DNA of 23,753 bases from GCA-2686765 sp036012725 (GTDB taxonomy: Bacteria; Pseudomonadota; Alphaproteobacteria; Rhodospirillales; 2-02-FULL-58-16), in contig DASCPW010000034.1 in NCBI GenBank assembly GCA_036012725.1, positions 1-23,753 of the forward strand, written 5' to 3'. The position numbers and the translations under genes were made by a program. Below, piece after piece: positions 1-6,982 of the stretch. Positions within the stretch are counted from its first letter, which is position 1; every line of letters begins with the position of its first letter. The notes below the pieces were generated by a model, which saw nothing but the letters and a program-made list of their open reading frames with translations, was not told where the DNA came from and did not search any database.

Positions 1-122
1 CTGGCTCTCTGTCATATGGGGCCTGGCAGAACTGGTGGTTCTCGTTCGGCTGGATCGCCGCCGCTCTGGTGCTGGCGGTGTCCCTGGAGGGCAAGTCCCG
101 AATGGCCAACGGTGGTGATTAA
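1..122 (+). CDS. C-terminal end of a membrane protein (partial)
   Basis: An open frame enters from the left edge (first whole codon at 3) and stops at TAA 120-122, giving about 39 residues. It holds an aromatic/hydrophobic stretch (WWFSFGWIAAALVLAVSL) that looks like a last transmembrane segment, followed by a short polar tail. The stop overlaps the stop of the convergent GDP-fucose synthase gene by 3 nt, which fits a real gene end. The family cannot be told from this fragment. A sugar-polymer or glycosyltransferase membrane protein would suit the neighbour, but that is a guess. Confidence 0.5.
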   Translation, partial: GSLSYGAWQNWWFSFGWIAAALVLAVSLEGKSRMANGGD

Positions 123-1069
123 GCTTTGTTGTCCAAGTACCAGTCATAGGCCTGGGCGAGGCCGTCGCGTAGGCTCGTCTTAGGCTCCCAGCCGATTTTC
201 CTGATTCGGCTGATGTCGACGAACCGGCGCATGACGCCTTCGGGCTTTTCGCTGTCGAAGAAGACCTTACCGGGATAACCGACGACCTCGGCGACCGCGC
301 TCGCCAGCTCGGCGATGTTGATTTCATCTCCGCTTCCCACGTTGATGTGGAGGTCGCCGGAGTAGGCCTTCATCAGGGTGACCAGGGCGTCGGCCAGGTC
401 GTCGATAAACAGGAACTCACGGCGCGGTTTCCCCGATCCCCAGACGACGTATTCCGGAGCCCCGTCCTGCTTGGCCTGGTGCACCTTGGCGATTAGCGCC
501 GGGATGACGTGGCTCGACTGGAGTTCGAAGTTGTCTCCGGGGCCATAGAGATTGGTCGGCTGGGCGGAAATGAAGTCGCAGCCGTATTGCTTCCGGTAAG
601 CTTCGCACATCTTGATGCCGGCTATCTTGGCCACCGCGTACCACTGGTTGGTGGGCTCAAGCGGCCCGGTGAGCAACGCTTCTTCCTTCATCGGCTGGGG
701 CAGGTTTTTGGGGTAGATGCAAGCGGAACCTAAAAATAGGAGTTTTTCGACACCGGTTTTCCAGGCGGCATGGATGACATTGGTCTCGATGGCCAGGTTG
801 TCGTATATGAATTCTGCCGGCCGGGTAGAGTTGGCAAGGATGCCGCCGACCGTGGCGGCGGCGACGAAGACGGCCTCGGGCCTCGTCTCCGCCATCCACT
901 CCTCCACCTCCTTTTGGCGCTTGAGGTCGACCTGCCGCCGCGCCACCGTCAGCAACTGGCAATTCTCGATGGCTAGCCGCCGGCGGATGGCCGCCCCGAC
1001 CATGCCCCGGTGCCCGGCAACCCAGACGCGCTTGCCGGTCAGCGAATAGGGGACATCAAAGGAAGGCAC
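119..1069 (-). CDS. fcl: GDP-L-fucose synthase (GDP-4-keto-6-deoxymannose epimerase/reductase)
   Basis: This cytosolic short-chain dehydrogenase/reductase makes GDP-L-fucose from GDP-4-keto-6-deoxy-D-mannose with NADPH, for fucose-containing surface glycans. The 316-residue product has the usual family length. Its N-terminal dinucleotide motif GHRGMVG is at 19-25. The catalytic Ser and Cys are in GSACIYP (S115, C117), the YxxxK pair is Y144/K148 in WYAVAKIAG, and the conserved His is H187 in SSHVIP. The start is GTG at 1069; the only nearby ATG (1077) is in another frame and soon meets a stop. The partner GDP-mannose 4,6-dehydratase (gmd) is not in the window. Identity is firm from motifs and length; the pathway role comes from family knowledge. 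Confidence 0.93.
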   Translation of the reverse strand: MPSFDVPYSLTGKRVWVAGHRGMVGAAIRRRLAIENCQLLTVARRQVDLKRQKEVEEWMAETRPEAVFVAAATVGGILANSTRPAEFIYDNLAIETNVIHAAWKTGVEKLLFLGSACIYPKNLPQPMKEEALLTGPLEPTNQWYAVAKIAGIKMCEAYRKQYGCDFISAQPTNLYGPGDNFELQSSHVIPALIAKVHQAKQDGAPEYVVWGSGKPRREFLFIDDLADALVTLMKAYSGDLHINVGSGDEINIAELASAVAEVVGYPGKVFFDSEKPEGVMRRFVDISRIRKIGWEPKTSLRDGLAQAYDWYLDNKA

Positions 1070-1085
1070 CGCTCATTAGCTTTCT

Positions 1086-1130
1086 GTTAGGGCTGTTGCA
1101 AAATCCTGATTTTTCCCAGTATCCCATCTT
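1086..1130. mobile_element. Possible solo IS end or relic
   Basis: The stretch begins GGGCTGTTGCAAAA at about 1089, which resembles terminal inverted repeats of several IS families. An open frame on the minus strand runs outward toward it and ends just inside the repeat, as a transposase C-terminus would. No matching opposite end or transposase domain is present in the window, so this is at most a remnant and may be chance. Confidence 0.2.
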
Positions 1131-1176
1131 CAAATTCACGATTCCAGTCCTCGTTCTCGCGTAGAACATACGGGAA

Positions 1177-1247
1177 TGTTTCACCTTCCGATCCTTGCGC
1201 GCCCGATAGGTTGCTGGGGCGAGGTGAAACAGGCATCATGGTGAAAC
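1177..1247. repeat. GTGAAAC inverted/direct repeats, possible operator
   Basis: A perfect 10-bp inverted repeat, TGTTTCACCT (1177-1186) and AGGTGAAACA (1222-1231), has a 35-nt spacer. A third half-site, TGGTGAAAC, lies at 1239-1247. All three are in the 221-nt gap upstream of the small secreted ORF at 1291. They could be a regulator site or RNA stem; no known regulator is implied. Confidence 0.25.
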
Positions 1248-1290
1248 TTACCGCTACACTGGTTGGCAAAGGGATTAAGGGAATTTCCGG

Positions 1291-1623
1291 ATGAGCCGGT
1301 TCTTGTGTCTCGCCGCTATCGTTTTCGCCATGACTTTTATGGTTGCCGCGGCGCCAGTGGTGGCGCCGGAAAAGCTGGGCGTTTTCGATGCTATGGCCAA
1401 GGAACTGTTGGCCAGACTGGAGCCGCCACGGCCGGAGAAGCCTGGTTTCGTTGGTAAATTAATTGATAAATATAAAAAATGGAAAGGCATCGGCGGGCCG
1501 CCCCGCGTCGCCATCTGGCCCTTCGACCGGGAGCCGGTCCCCGTCCCCAAACTTTTGGCGCGTTCCTGGAACGAGGCGCTACTACGGCCGCGACCAGATG
1601 CCGGTGATCGTGGTTGGGCGTAG
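1291..1623 (+). CDS. Small secreted hypothetical protein, possibly truncated
   Basis: This 110-residue ORF has a good ribosome binding site (AAGGGA, 1277-1282, 8 nt before ATG). Its N-terminus is a signal-peptide-like hydrophobic stretch (residues 4-20, LCLAAIVFAMTFMVAAA). A Lys/Trp-rich middle (KLIDKYKKWKG) is followed by RVAIWPFDREP, which recalls the first beta strand of periplasmic TolB/FlgO-like proteins; that comparison is only an impression. After the segment ending WNEALL the composition turns Arg/Pro-rich and stops at 1621-1623. Another frame over the same bases (about 1577-1629) reads MPVIVVGRRR before TAG and looks more protein-like. A deletion or frameshift near 1575 could therefore have cut a longer gene. 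No function is assigned. Confidence 0.5.
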   Translation: MSRFLCLAAIVFAMTFMVAAAPVVAPEKLGVFDAMAKELLARLEPPRPEKPGFVGKLIDKYKKWKGIGGPPRVAIWPFDREPVPVPKLLARSWNEALLRPRPDAGDRGWA

Positions 1624-1716
1624 ACGTTAGGTCTCCGCCCGAACCGCCACTGGCGCCATAATGATGCCCAGGGATTGCGGCGGGCGGAACCATTCGCGGA
1701 TTTTTTGGGTTGGCCG

Positions 1717-4020
1717 ATGGATGTAGAAGAAGAATTCGAGCTTAACACATCCATTTATGAATGGGCCGTCCGCGCCATTTCGGTCATCGGCAAGCGGCTT
1801 GGCGTTAAAATCCGGTTTCATCACAAGGAAGACCAGATCGACGCCGGTCAAATTTTTCTTTTCAACCACTTCGCCCGTTTTGAAACCTTTATCCCCCAAT
1901 ACCTGATCTTCCAGGAGACGGGCGCTTTTTGCCGGTCCATCGCGGCGGGCGAGTTGTTTGAAGGGGGCGACGCCTTTGCCCGTTTTCTTATTCAGGCTGG
2001 CGCCATTCCTCACGATCATCCGCGTCTGCTTCCCATTCTCGCCGAGGAAATACTCCATGGCAGAAAAGTCATCATTTTTCCCGAAGGCGGGATGGTAAAG
2101 GATCGCCTGGTTATTGACCGTAGCGGCCGCTACCGTATCTATTCCCGTACCGCCCGCGAAAGGCGCAAGCACCATACGGGAGCCGCCGTTCTGGCCCTGG
2201 TCGTCGCCGGTTTTAAGCAGGCGATCTTATTGCTGCACGCCGCCGGCAACAGCCGGCAGCTCGGGAAATGGGCGCGAAAGCTGAAATTCGACGGCGTTGA
2301 TGCGCTCCTCGCCGCCGCCGATCGCGCCACCTTTATCGTTCCTTCCAACATTACTTTTTATCCGATACGGGTCAGCGACAACATTCTCCGCCAAGGGGTA
2401 GAGCTTTTTACCGGTGGATTGAGCAAGCGGATCTCCGAGGAACTCCTTATCGAAAGCAATATCCTGCTCAAAGAAACGGATATGGACTTAAGGCTTGGGG
2501 AATGCCTGACCCCGGCAAAGAGATGGCCCTGGTGGAAACGCAAACTGTTTTGCCGTTTGATCCGGAGATTCGATGGCCTCGACGCCCTATTCGATCTGAA
2601 AACTGATTCGGGGTCCTGGGATGAACGCCTTGTCGCCAGGACCATTGGCCGCCAGGCGCTGAAAGTGCGCGACGCCTACATGCGCGAGATGTATGACGGG
2701 GTGACGATCAACCTCTCGCATCTGGCCTCGCGATTGATGCTGATGTTTGTGGATCGGGGGCAAATGGAAGTCGATTGCTCTTTGTTTCACAAGATTCTTT
2801 TTCTGGCTATTAAAAAGGCCCAGAAAGAAACTTCCATCCACCTCCATCACAGCCTTCTCAACCCAGAGAAATACAGTGGCCTTCTTGCTGGGGAGTGCCT
2901 TGGCTTCGAACAGTTGATCGCCTCGGAAGCGGCTTCCGAATTGGTGGAATTGAAAGATGACCGTATCCATTTTCTTCCCAAGCTCTGCGAGGAGCATGGA
3001 TTTGACGAGATCAGGCTGGAAAACCTGATTTCGGTCTATGCCAACGAAATAGCACCGATCACCGCCGCCAAGCGGGCCTTGGAACGGGCCTTGGATGGCG
3101 CCCCGGAAATCGATGAGCCGGCACTGGCGCGGTTGCTTTTCGACGATGAACATATTTCCTACCTTTGGTCCAAGCAGTCTTTCGACAAGCCGCGCTACGA
3201 CGAAATCAATCGCCAGGAAACGGCAAACAAAAGCGCCGCGCCCTATATGCTGCTGCCGGACGGCGGCAAGCCTTTAGGGATCGTTCTGGTTCACGGTTTT
3301 CTTGCCTCGCCCGCCGAAATGCGGCCGCTGGCCGAAAAACTTGCCGCCGCTTCCTATCCGGTTATCGCCGTACGCCTGCCGGGCCATGGAACTTCACCCT
3401 GGGATCTACGCGGGCGAAGCTGGCCCGATTGGCTGGAAGCGGTGCGGCGGGGATATAGGATCATGTCGGCTTTTGCCCCGCGGATTTGCGTGGTTGGGTT
3501 TTCCACCGGCGGTTCGCTGGCGCTGCTTCTGGCCGCCGAGCACCCTGTCGGTCTGGCCGGGATCGCAAGTGTCTCGGCGCCGCTGAAATTCATGAACCGG
3601 AACCTAATTTTTGTGCCCTTGGTATACGGCGCCAATAAACTGACCCGCTGGCTGACATCATTTGAAGGCGTCATGCCCTTCCGCCCAAACGAGTCCGAGC
3701 ACCCGGACATAAATTACCGTAACGTGCCGCTACGCGGTCTCTATGAGCTCCGTAACGTAGTCGAGGAATTGGAAGATCGTTTGCCGGAGGTCGAATGCCC
3801 GGCAATGATCATTCAGGCCACGAAAGACCATATCGTCGACCCGGTGAGCGCCAGACTGATACATGACCGGCTTGGGTCCGGGGACAAGACGCTTCGCATG
3901 ATCGCTTCGGAACGGCATGGCATCCTCAACGAAAATACCGACGGTTGCCAGGAGAAGGTGATTGAGTTCATCTCTTCCCTTTCACCACCGCCGTCACTGC
4001 CTGAGGGAGAGCCGGGATGA
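1717..4020 (+). CDS. Fused PlsC-type acyltransferase and alpha/beta hydrolase
   Basis: A 767-residue two-domain protein. The N-terminal part resembles 1-acylglycerol-3-phosphate acyltransferases. The acceptor/catalytic motif appears as NHFARFE (50-56), so the usual HX4D is HX4E. The second motif is FPEGGMVKDR (121-130). A middle section of about 300 residues has no domain I recognise. The C-terminal alpha/beta hydrolase has an oxyanion motif VHGFLAS near 525, nucleophile S596 in GFSTGG, acid D704 (TKDH) and H734 (ERHG). It may remodel membrane lipids by coupling acyl transfer and hydrolysis; that is inference. The start is uncertain: ATG 1717 is preferred, and TTG 1675 would add 14 residues. 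No clear Shine-Dalgarno precedes either. The stop overlaps the otnK start as ATGA, so the two are translationally coupled. Confidence 0.85.
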   Translation: MDVEEEFELNTSIYEWAVRAISVIGKRLGVKIRFHHKEDQIDAGQIFLFNHFARFETFIPQYLIFQETGAFCRSIAAGELFEGGDAFARFLIQAGAIPHDHPRLLPILAEEILHGRKVIIFPEGGMVKDRLVIDRSGRYRIYSRTARERRKHHTGAAVLALVVAGFKQAILLLHAAGNSRQLGKWARKLKFDGVDALLAAADRATFIVPSNITFYPIRVSDNILRQGVELFTGGLSKRISEELLIESNILLKETDMDLRLGECLTPAKRWPWWKRKLFCRLIRRFDGLDALFDLKTDSGSWDERLVARTIGRQALKVRDAYMREMYDGVTINLSHLASRLMLMFVDRGQMEVDCSLFHKILFLAIKKAQKETSIHLHHSLLNPEKYSGLLAGECLGFEQLIASEAASELVELKDDRIHFLPKLCEEHGFDEIRLENLISVYANEIAPITAAKRALERALDGAPEIDEPALARLLFDDEHISYLWSKQSFDKPRYDEINRQETANKSAAPYMLLPDGGKPLGIVLVHGFLASPAEMRPLAEKLAAASYPVIAVRLPGHGTSPWDLRGRSWPDWLEAVRRGYRIMSAFAPRICVVGFSTGGSLALLLAAEHPVGLAGIASVSAPLKFMNRNLIFVPLVYGANKLTRWLTSFEGVMPFRPNESEHPDINYRNVPLRGLYELRNVVEELEDRLPEVECPAMIIQATKDHIVDPVSARLIHDRLGSGDKTLRMIASERHGILNENTDGCQEKVIEFISSLSPPPSLPEGEPG

Positions 4021-5288
4021 GCGTCCTTCTCGGTGCCATTGCCGACGATTTCACCGGCGCCGCCGATCTCGCCGGAACCCTGGTTGGTGCCGGCATGCGC
4101 ACCGTGCAGATGATCGGCGTTCCCGCCAAGGAAGCGGCGGAAATCGTTGCCGATGCGGATGCCGTCGTCATCGCTCTGAAATCGCGGACCTGTTCTTCCG
4201 GCGAGGCCGTCGATCAGTCATTGGACGCCCAGCGGTGGCTGCAAGCGGCCGGTTGCCGGCAATTCTTTTTTAAGTACTGCTCGACATTCGATTCCACTCC
4301 CGAAGGCAATATCGGGCCGGTCATGGAAGCCCTGCTCGATGCCTTGCAAGTGGATTTCACAATCGCCTGCCCGGCCTTTCCTAGAAACAAGCGGCTTGTA
4401 TTCATGGGCCATCTGTTTGTCGGCGGCGTGCCGCTCAACGAAAGCGGTATGCAAAATCACCCATTGACGCCGATGACGGACGCCAACCTGGTGCGCGTAC
4501 TCGATGGCCAGACGCGGGGCGCGGTGGGCCTGGTTGCCCATGACGCCGTTGGCAAGGGGGTGGCGGAAATTACCGCCGCTTACCAGCGGCTTCGCGGCCA
4601 GGGGATCGGTATGGCGATTGTCGATGCCGTGGATGACGGCGACTTGCAAGCCATTGGAAGCGCCTCGGCGGAACTGGTATTGATTACCGGCGGCTCCGGC
4701 GTCGCTATTGGCCTGCCGGAGAATTTCCGCCGCCAGGGTCTGCTGAAGACGACGCAAGCCGATGCCTTGCCAAAGGTCGGCGGGAAAGCCGCCGTCATCT
4801 CGGGAAGCTGTTCACGGGCGACCCGCGAACAGGTCGATGTTTTTGGACGCGATCATCCGGCCTTTCGTATCGACCCCCTTAGCCTGGCCAAGGACGGCCG
4901 ATTGGTTGGCCAAGCCCTTGAATGGGCAGCCCGGCATCTTGCCGATGGTCCGCTTCTGATTTATGCCTCGGCCGAGCCCGGCGCGGTCAAGGAAGCCCAT
5001 GACCGGCTTGGCGTTGAGCGGGCGAGTCGCTTGGTCGAGGAAGCCCTGGCCACCATCGCCAAGGGCCTTGTCGGCCTCGGCGTCGGCAGGCTGGTCATCG
5101 CCGGCGGCGAGACCGCAGGCGCCGTCGTCAAGGCGCTTGGTATCAGCGGCTTTTTGATCGGAGCGGAAATCGATCTCGGCGTCCCGTGCACGGTGAGCCT
5201 AGGCGAAAAGCGGCTGGCCTTGGCCTTGAAATCAGGTAACTTCGGGACCGCTGATTTCTTCGCCAAGGCTCTCAGGAGGCTGCCATGA
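4017..5288 (+). CDS. otnK: 3-oxo-tetronate 4-kinase (four-carbon acid sugar kinase family)
   Basis: A 423-residue cytosolic kinase of the former DUF1537 family. It phosphorylates 3-oxo-tetronate on C4 in four-carbon acid sugar breakdown. The N-terminal substrate domain opens with ADDFTGAADLAG (9-20), the family signature. The C-terminal nucleotide domain shows SGSCSRATREQ, GGETAG near 363 and the ending KSGNFGTADFF from about 405, all typical. The start ATG overlaps the preceding stop by 4 nt. The downstream isomerase otnI supports this substrate over other family members such as D-threonate or D-erythronate kinases, but substrate choice is by context. A strong Shine-Dalgarno (AGGAGG, 5274-5279) lies inside its last codons. 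Confidence 0.9.
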   Translation: MSVLLGAIADDFTGAADLAGTLVGAGMRTVQMIGVPAKEAAEIVADADAVVIALKSRTCSSGEAVDQSLDAQRWLQAAGCRQFFFKYCSTFDSTPEGNIGPVMEALLDALQVDFTIACPAFPRNKRLVFMGHLFVGGVPLNESGMQNHPLTPMTDANLVRVLDGQTRGAVGLVAHDAVGKGVAEITAAYQRLRGQGIGMAIVDAVDDGDLQAIGSASAELVLITGGSGVAIGLPENFRRQGLLKTTQADALPKVGGKAAVISGSCSRATREQVDVFGRDHPAFRIDPLSLAKDGRLVGQALEWAARHLADGPLLIYASAEPGAVKEAHDRLGVERASRLVEEALATIAKGLVGLGVGRLVIAGGETAGAVVKALGISGFLIGAEIDLGVPCTVSLGEKRLALALKSGNFGTADFFAKALRRLP

Positions 5289-5332
5289 GGGAAAGTAAAC
5301 CGAGCCGCGTTTTTTCTCTGGAAAATCACTGA
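5274..5332 (+). other. Strong Shine-Dalgarno plus in-frame 15-codon mini-ORF upstream of otnI
   Basis: AGGAGG at 5274-5279 is followed 5 nt later by ATG 5285, which overlaps the otnK stop as ATGA. The reading frame MRESKPSRVFSLENH ends in TGA at 5330-5332. It is in the same frame as otnI, whose ATG (5339) comes 6 nt after this stop. It may be a leader peptide feeding ribosomes to otnI, or an N-terminal extension cut off by a nonsense change. OtnI itself has no good Shine-Dalgarno, which favours re-initiation. Confidence 0.45.
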
Positions 5333-5338
5333 AATCGC

Positions 5339-6121
5339 ATGCCCAGGCTGGCCGCCAACCTGTCGGTTATGTTCACCGAATTGGCGTTTCTGGAGCGCTT
5401 CGAGGCAGCGGCAAAGGCCGGATTCAAAGGTGTCGAATATCTTTTCCCCTACGACTACCCGGCTCCGGACCTGGCCCGGCGGCTGGCCGCTAACGGCCTT
5501 GAAAACGTGCTTTTCAACCTTCCCCCCGGCGACTGGGACAAGGGTGAGCGTGGCATCGCCGCCATTCCGGGGCGGCAAGCGGAATTCGCGGGCTCCTTGG
5601 AGAAAGTCCTTTGTTATGCCCGCGCCTTGGGCTGCCGGCGGCTTCACGCCATGGCCGGTATCCCGCCCGCTGGTGCCGATAAAGAGGATTGCCAGGCGGC
5701 CTTTATCTGCAATATCAAAAAGGCGGCGTCCCATTTCGCCGCCGACGGCATTACGGTTCTGATCGAACCCATTAACGGCCGCGACATACCGGGTTATTTT
5801 CTGCAAAAGCAAGATCACGCCCTGGCCGTCTTGGATGCCGCCGGCGAAGCCAACGTGGCGTTGCAGATGGATCTTTATCACTGTCAGGTCACCGAGGGCG
5901 ATTTGGCGGCGAAGATCCGGCGGAACATCGGCCGCATCGGTCATTTCCAAATTGCCGGCGTTCCTGAACGCGGTGAGCCCGACAGCGGCGAGATCAACTA
6001 TCCCTACCTGTTCGATCTCATCGATTCTTTGGGCTACGAGGGCTGGATCGGCTGCGAGTACCGGCCGAAAACGGAAACCATCGCCGGCCTCGCCTGGGCT
6101 GGGTCTTTCTTGAAACGCTAA
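5339..6121 (+). CDS. otnI: 2-oxo-tetronate isomerase (hydroxypyruvate isomerase family)
   Basis: A 260-residue TIM-barrel sugar isomerase of the xylose-isomerase-like/Hyi family. It would interconvert 2-oxo-tetronate and 3-oxo-tetronate, the substrate of the OtnK encoded just upstream. Metal and catalytic positions visible are E143 (VLIEPING), D178 (LQMDLYH), H202 (GHFQIAG, followed by a family-typical EPDSGEINY) and E240 (GCEYRPK). The N-terminus (PRLAANLSVMFTE) matches the normal family start, so ATG 5339 is chosen. Hydroxypyruvate isomerase (Hyi) is the alternative; adjacency to otnK favours OtnI. Its stop overlaps by 3 nt the stop of the convergent DeoR-type regulator. Confidence 0.87.
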   Translation: MPRLAANLSVMFTELAFLERFEAAAKAGFKGVEYLFPYDYPAPDLARRLAANGLENVLFNLPPGDWDKGERGIAAIPGRQAEFAGSLEKVLCYARALGCRRLHAMAGIPPAGADKEDCQAAFICNIKKAASHFAADGITVLIEPINGRDIPGYFLQKQDHALAVLDAAGEANVALQMDLYHCQVTEGDLAAKIRRNIGRIGHFQIAGVPERGEPDSGEINYPYLFDLIDSLGYEGWIGCEYRPKTETIAGLAWAGSFLKR

Positions 6122-6885
6122 AAATCTTCGGCGATGACCAGTTCCACCCTCGCTTGCGCCAGGCAGCGTCTGGCATCCGCCTTGATCTTGCCGTCGGTGA
6201 TGAGCCGGTGGATGTCGCCTAAATGGGCAACCCGGTAAATGAAGTTGGCCTCGAACTTGCTGGAATCGACGACCACCGTGACCTCGTCGGCGGCGCGCGC
6301 GAAACATGCGTTGATCCTCGCCTCGGCGGGGCTGTGCATCAACAGCCCATGGTCGAGCGAAATTCCCGAGACACCCAAAAAGGCCTTCGACACATGTATC
6401 TCCCGGATCATTTCCTCGGCAAGCGGCCCGACCGTGCCAAGCTTCTTGAAATCGGTCTCGCCGCCGATCAGAAGCACGTGCGCCGCCGGGCAGTGGGCCA
6501 ACTCGGCAACCAGGGTGATGCCGTTGGTGACTACCTGAAGGTCCCGCCGATGCCTCAGATGCATGGCGAAGGCGTGCATCGTCGTGCCGGCATTGATGAT
6601 GATGCTTTCGCCGTCGCTGACATATTGGGCGGCCTTTTTGGCGATGGATGACTTCTCCACCGCCGATTGTTTAACCCTTTCCTCGTAGGGAGCCGGCTCA
6701 ACACCGGCAAGGGCAATGGCGCCGCCGTGAGTCCGTTTGAGAAAGCCCTCCTTTTCGAGAATCAACAGATCCCTGCGGACGGTGATCGGGTTTTTGCGGA
6801 ACCGCTTGGCCAGGTCCGAAACGCTCACCGAGCCGTTCCGGCCGAGCCTGGTCCTGATCTCTTGCAAACGCGCCGCTTGGATCAT
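6118..6885 (-). CDS. DeoR-family transcriptional repressor
   Basis: A 255-residue regulator with the two DeoR parts. The N-terminal winged helix-turn-helix (residues about 5-58) includes SVSDLAKRF, NPITVRRDL and the wing RTHGGA. The C-terminal sugar-phosphate sensing domain includes NAGTTMHAF, TNGITL, IGGE and GVSGISLDHG. Such proteins usually repress a neighbouring sugar operon until a phosphorylated intermediate binds. The gene is divergent from the E1 alpha/beta operon and tail-to-tail with otnI, so control of one or both is likely but inferred. ATG 6885 gives the normal family N-terminus. An upstream in-frame TTG at 6930 would add 15 residues and falls in the probable operator, so it is rejected. 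Confidence 0.9.
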   Translation of the reverse strand: MIQAARLQEIRTRLGRNGSVSVSDLAKRFRKNPITVRRDLLILEKEGFLKRTHGGAIALAGVEPAPYEERVKQSAVEKSSIAKKAAQYVSDGESIIINAGTTMHAFAMHLRHRRDLQVVTNGITLVAELAHCPAAHVLLIGGETDFKKLGTVGPLAEEMIREIHVSKAFLGVSGISLDHGLLMHSPAEARINACFARAADEVTVVVDSSKFEANFIYRVAHLGDIHRLITDGKIKADARRCLAQARVELVIAEDF

Positions 6886-6897
6886 CCTGGAATCATC

Positions 6898-6927
6898 TTG
6901 ACAAAATAGTGTTCTATAATGTTCAAT
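6898..6927 (+). promoter_or_regulatory. Candidate sigma-70 promoter for the E1 operon
   Basis: A perfect TTGACA (6898-6903) is followed after 18 nt by TTCAAT (6922-6927), 4 of 6 to the -10 consensus. A perfect TATAAT at 6915-6920 has only 11 nt spacing to TTGACA and so does not pair with it. The region is strikingly AT-rich compared with flanking genes. Confidence 0.35.
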
Positions 6928-6942
6928 CAATCATAATATAAC
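6911..6942. promoter_or_regulatory. Inverted repeat, candidate DeoR operator
   Basis: GTTCTATAATG (6911-6921) and CATAATATAAC (6932-6942) form an imperfect inverted repeat, 9 of 11 positions paired, 10-nt spacer. It lies between the divergent DeoR regulator and E1 genes and brackets the proposed -10 element, where a repressor would block transcription. The link to this regulator is inferred from position. Confidence 0.38.
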
Positions 6943-6982
6943 ATATATCAAACAGATTAAAACATTTAATTGATCTGATCCC

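Noticed and set aside
4961..6307. Long minus-strand open frame (448 codons) across otnK and otnI
   Set aside because: It is antisense to two well-supported enzymes, is Arg/Gly/Gln-rich and shows no domain. It arises from high GC on the opposite strand.
6913..6920. TATAAT at 6915-6920 paired with TTGACA at 6898-6903
   Set aside because: Spacing is 11 nt, too short for a sigma-70 promoter; an 18-nt pairing with TTCAAT was preferred.
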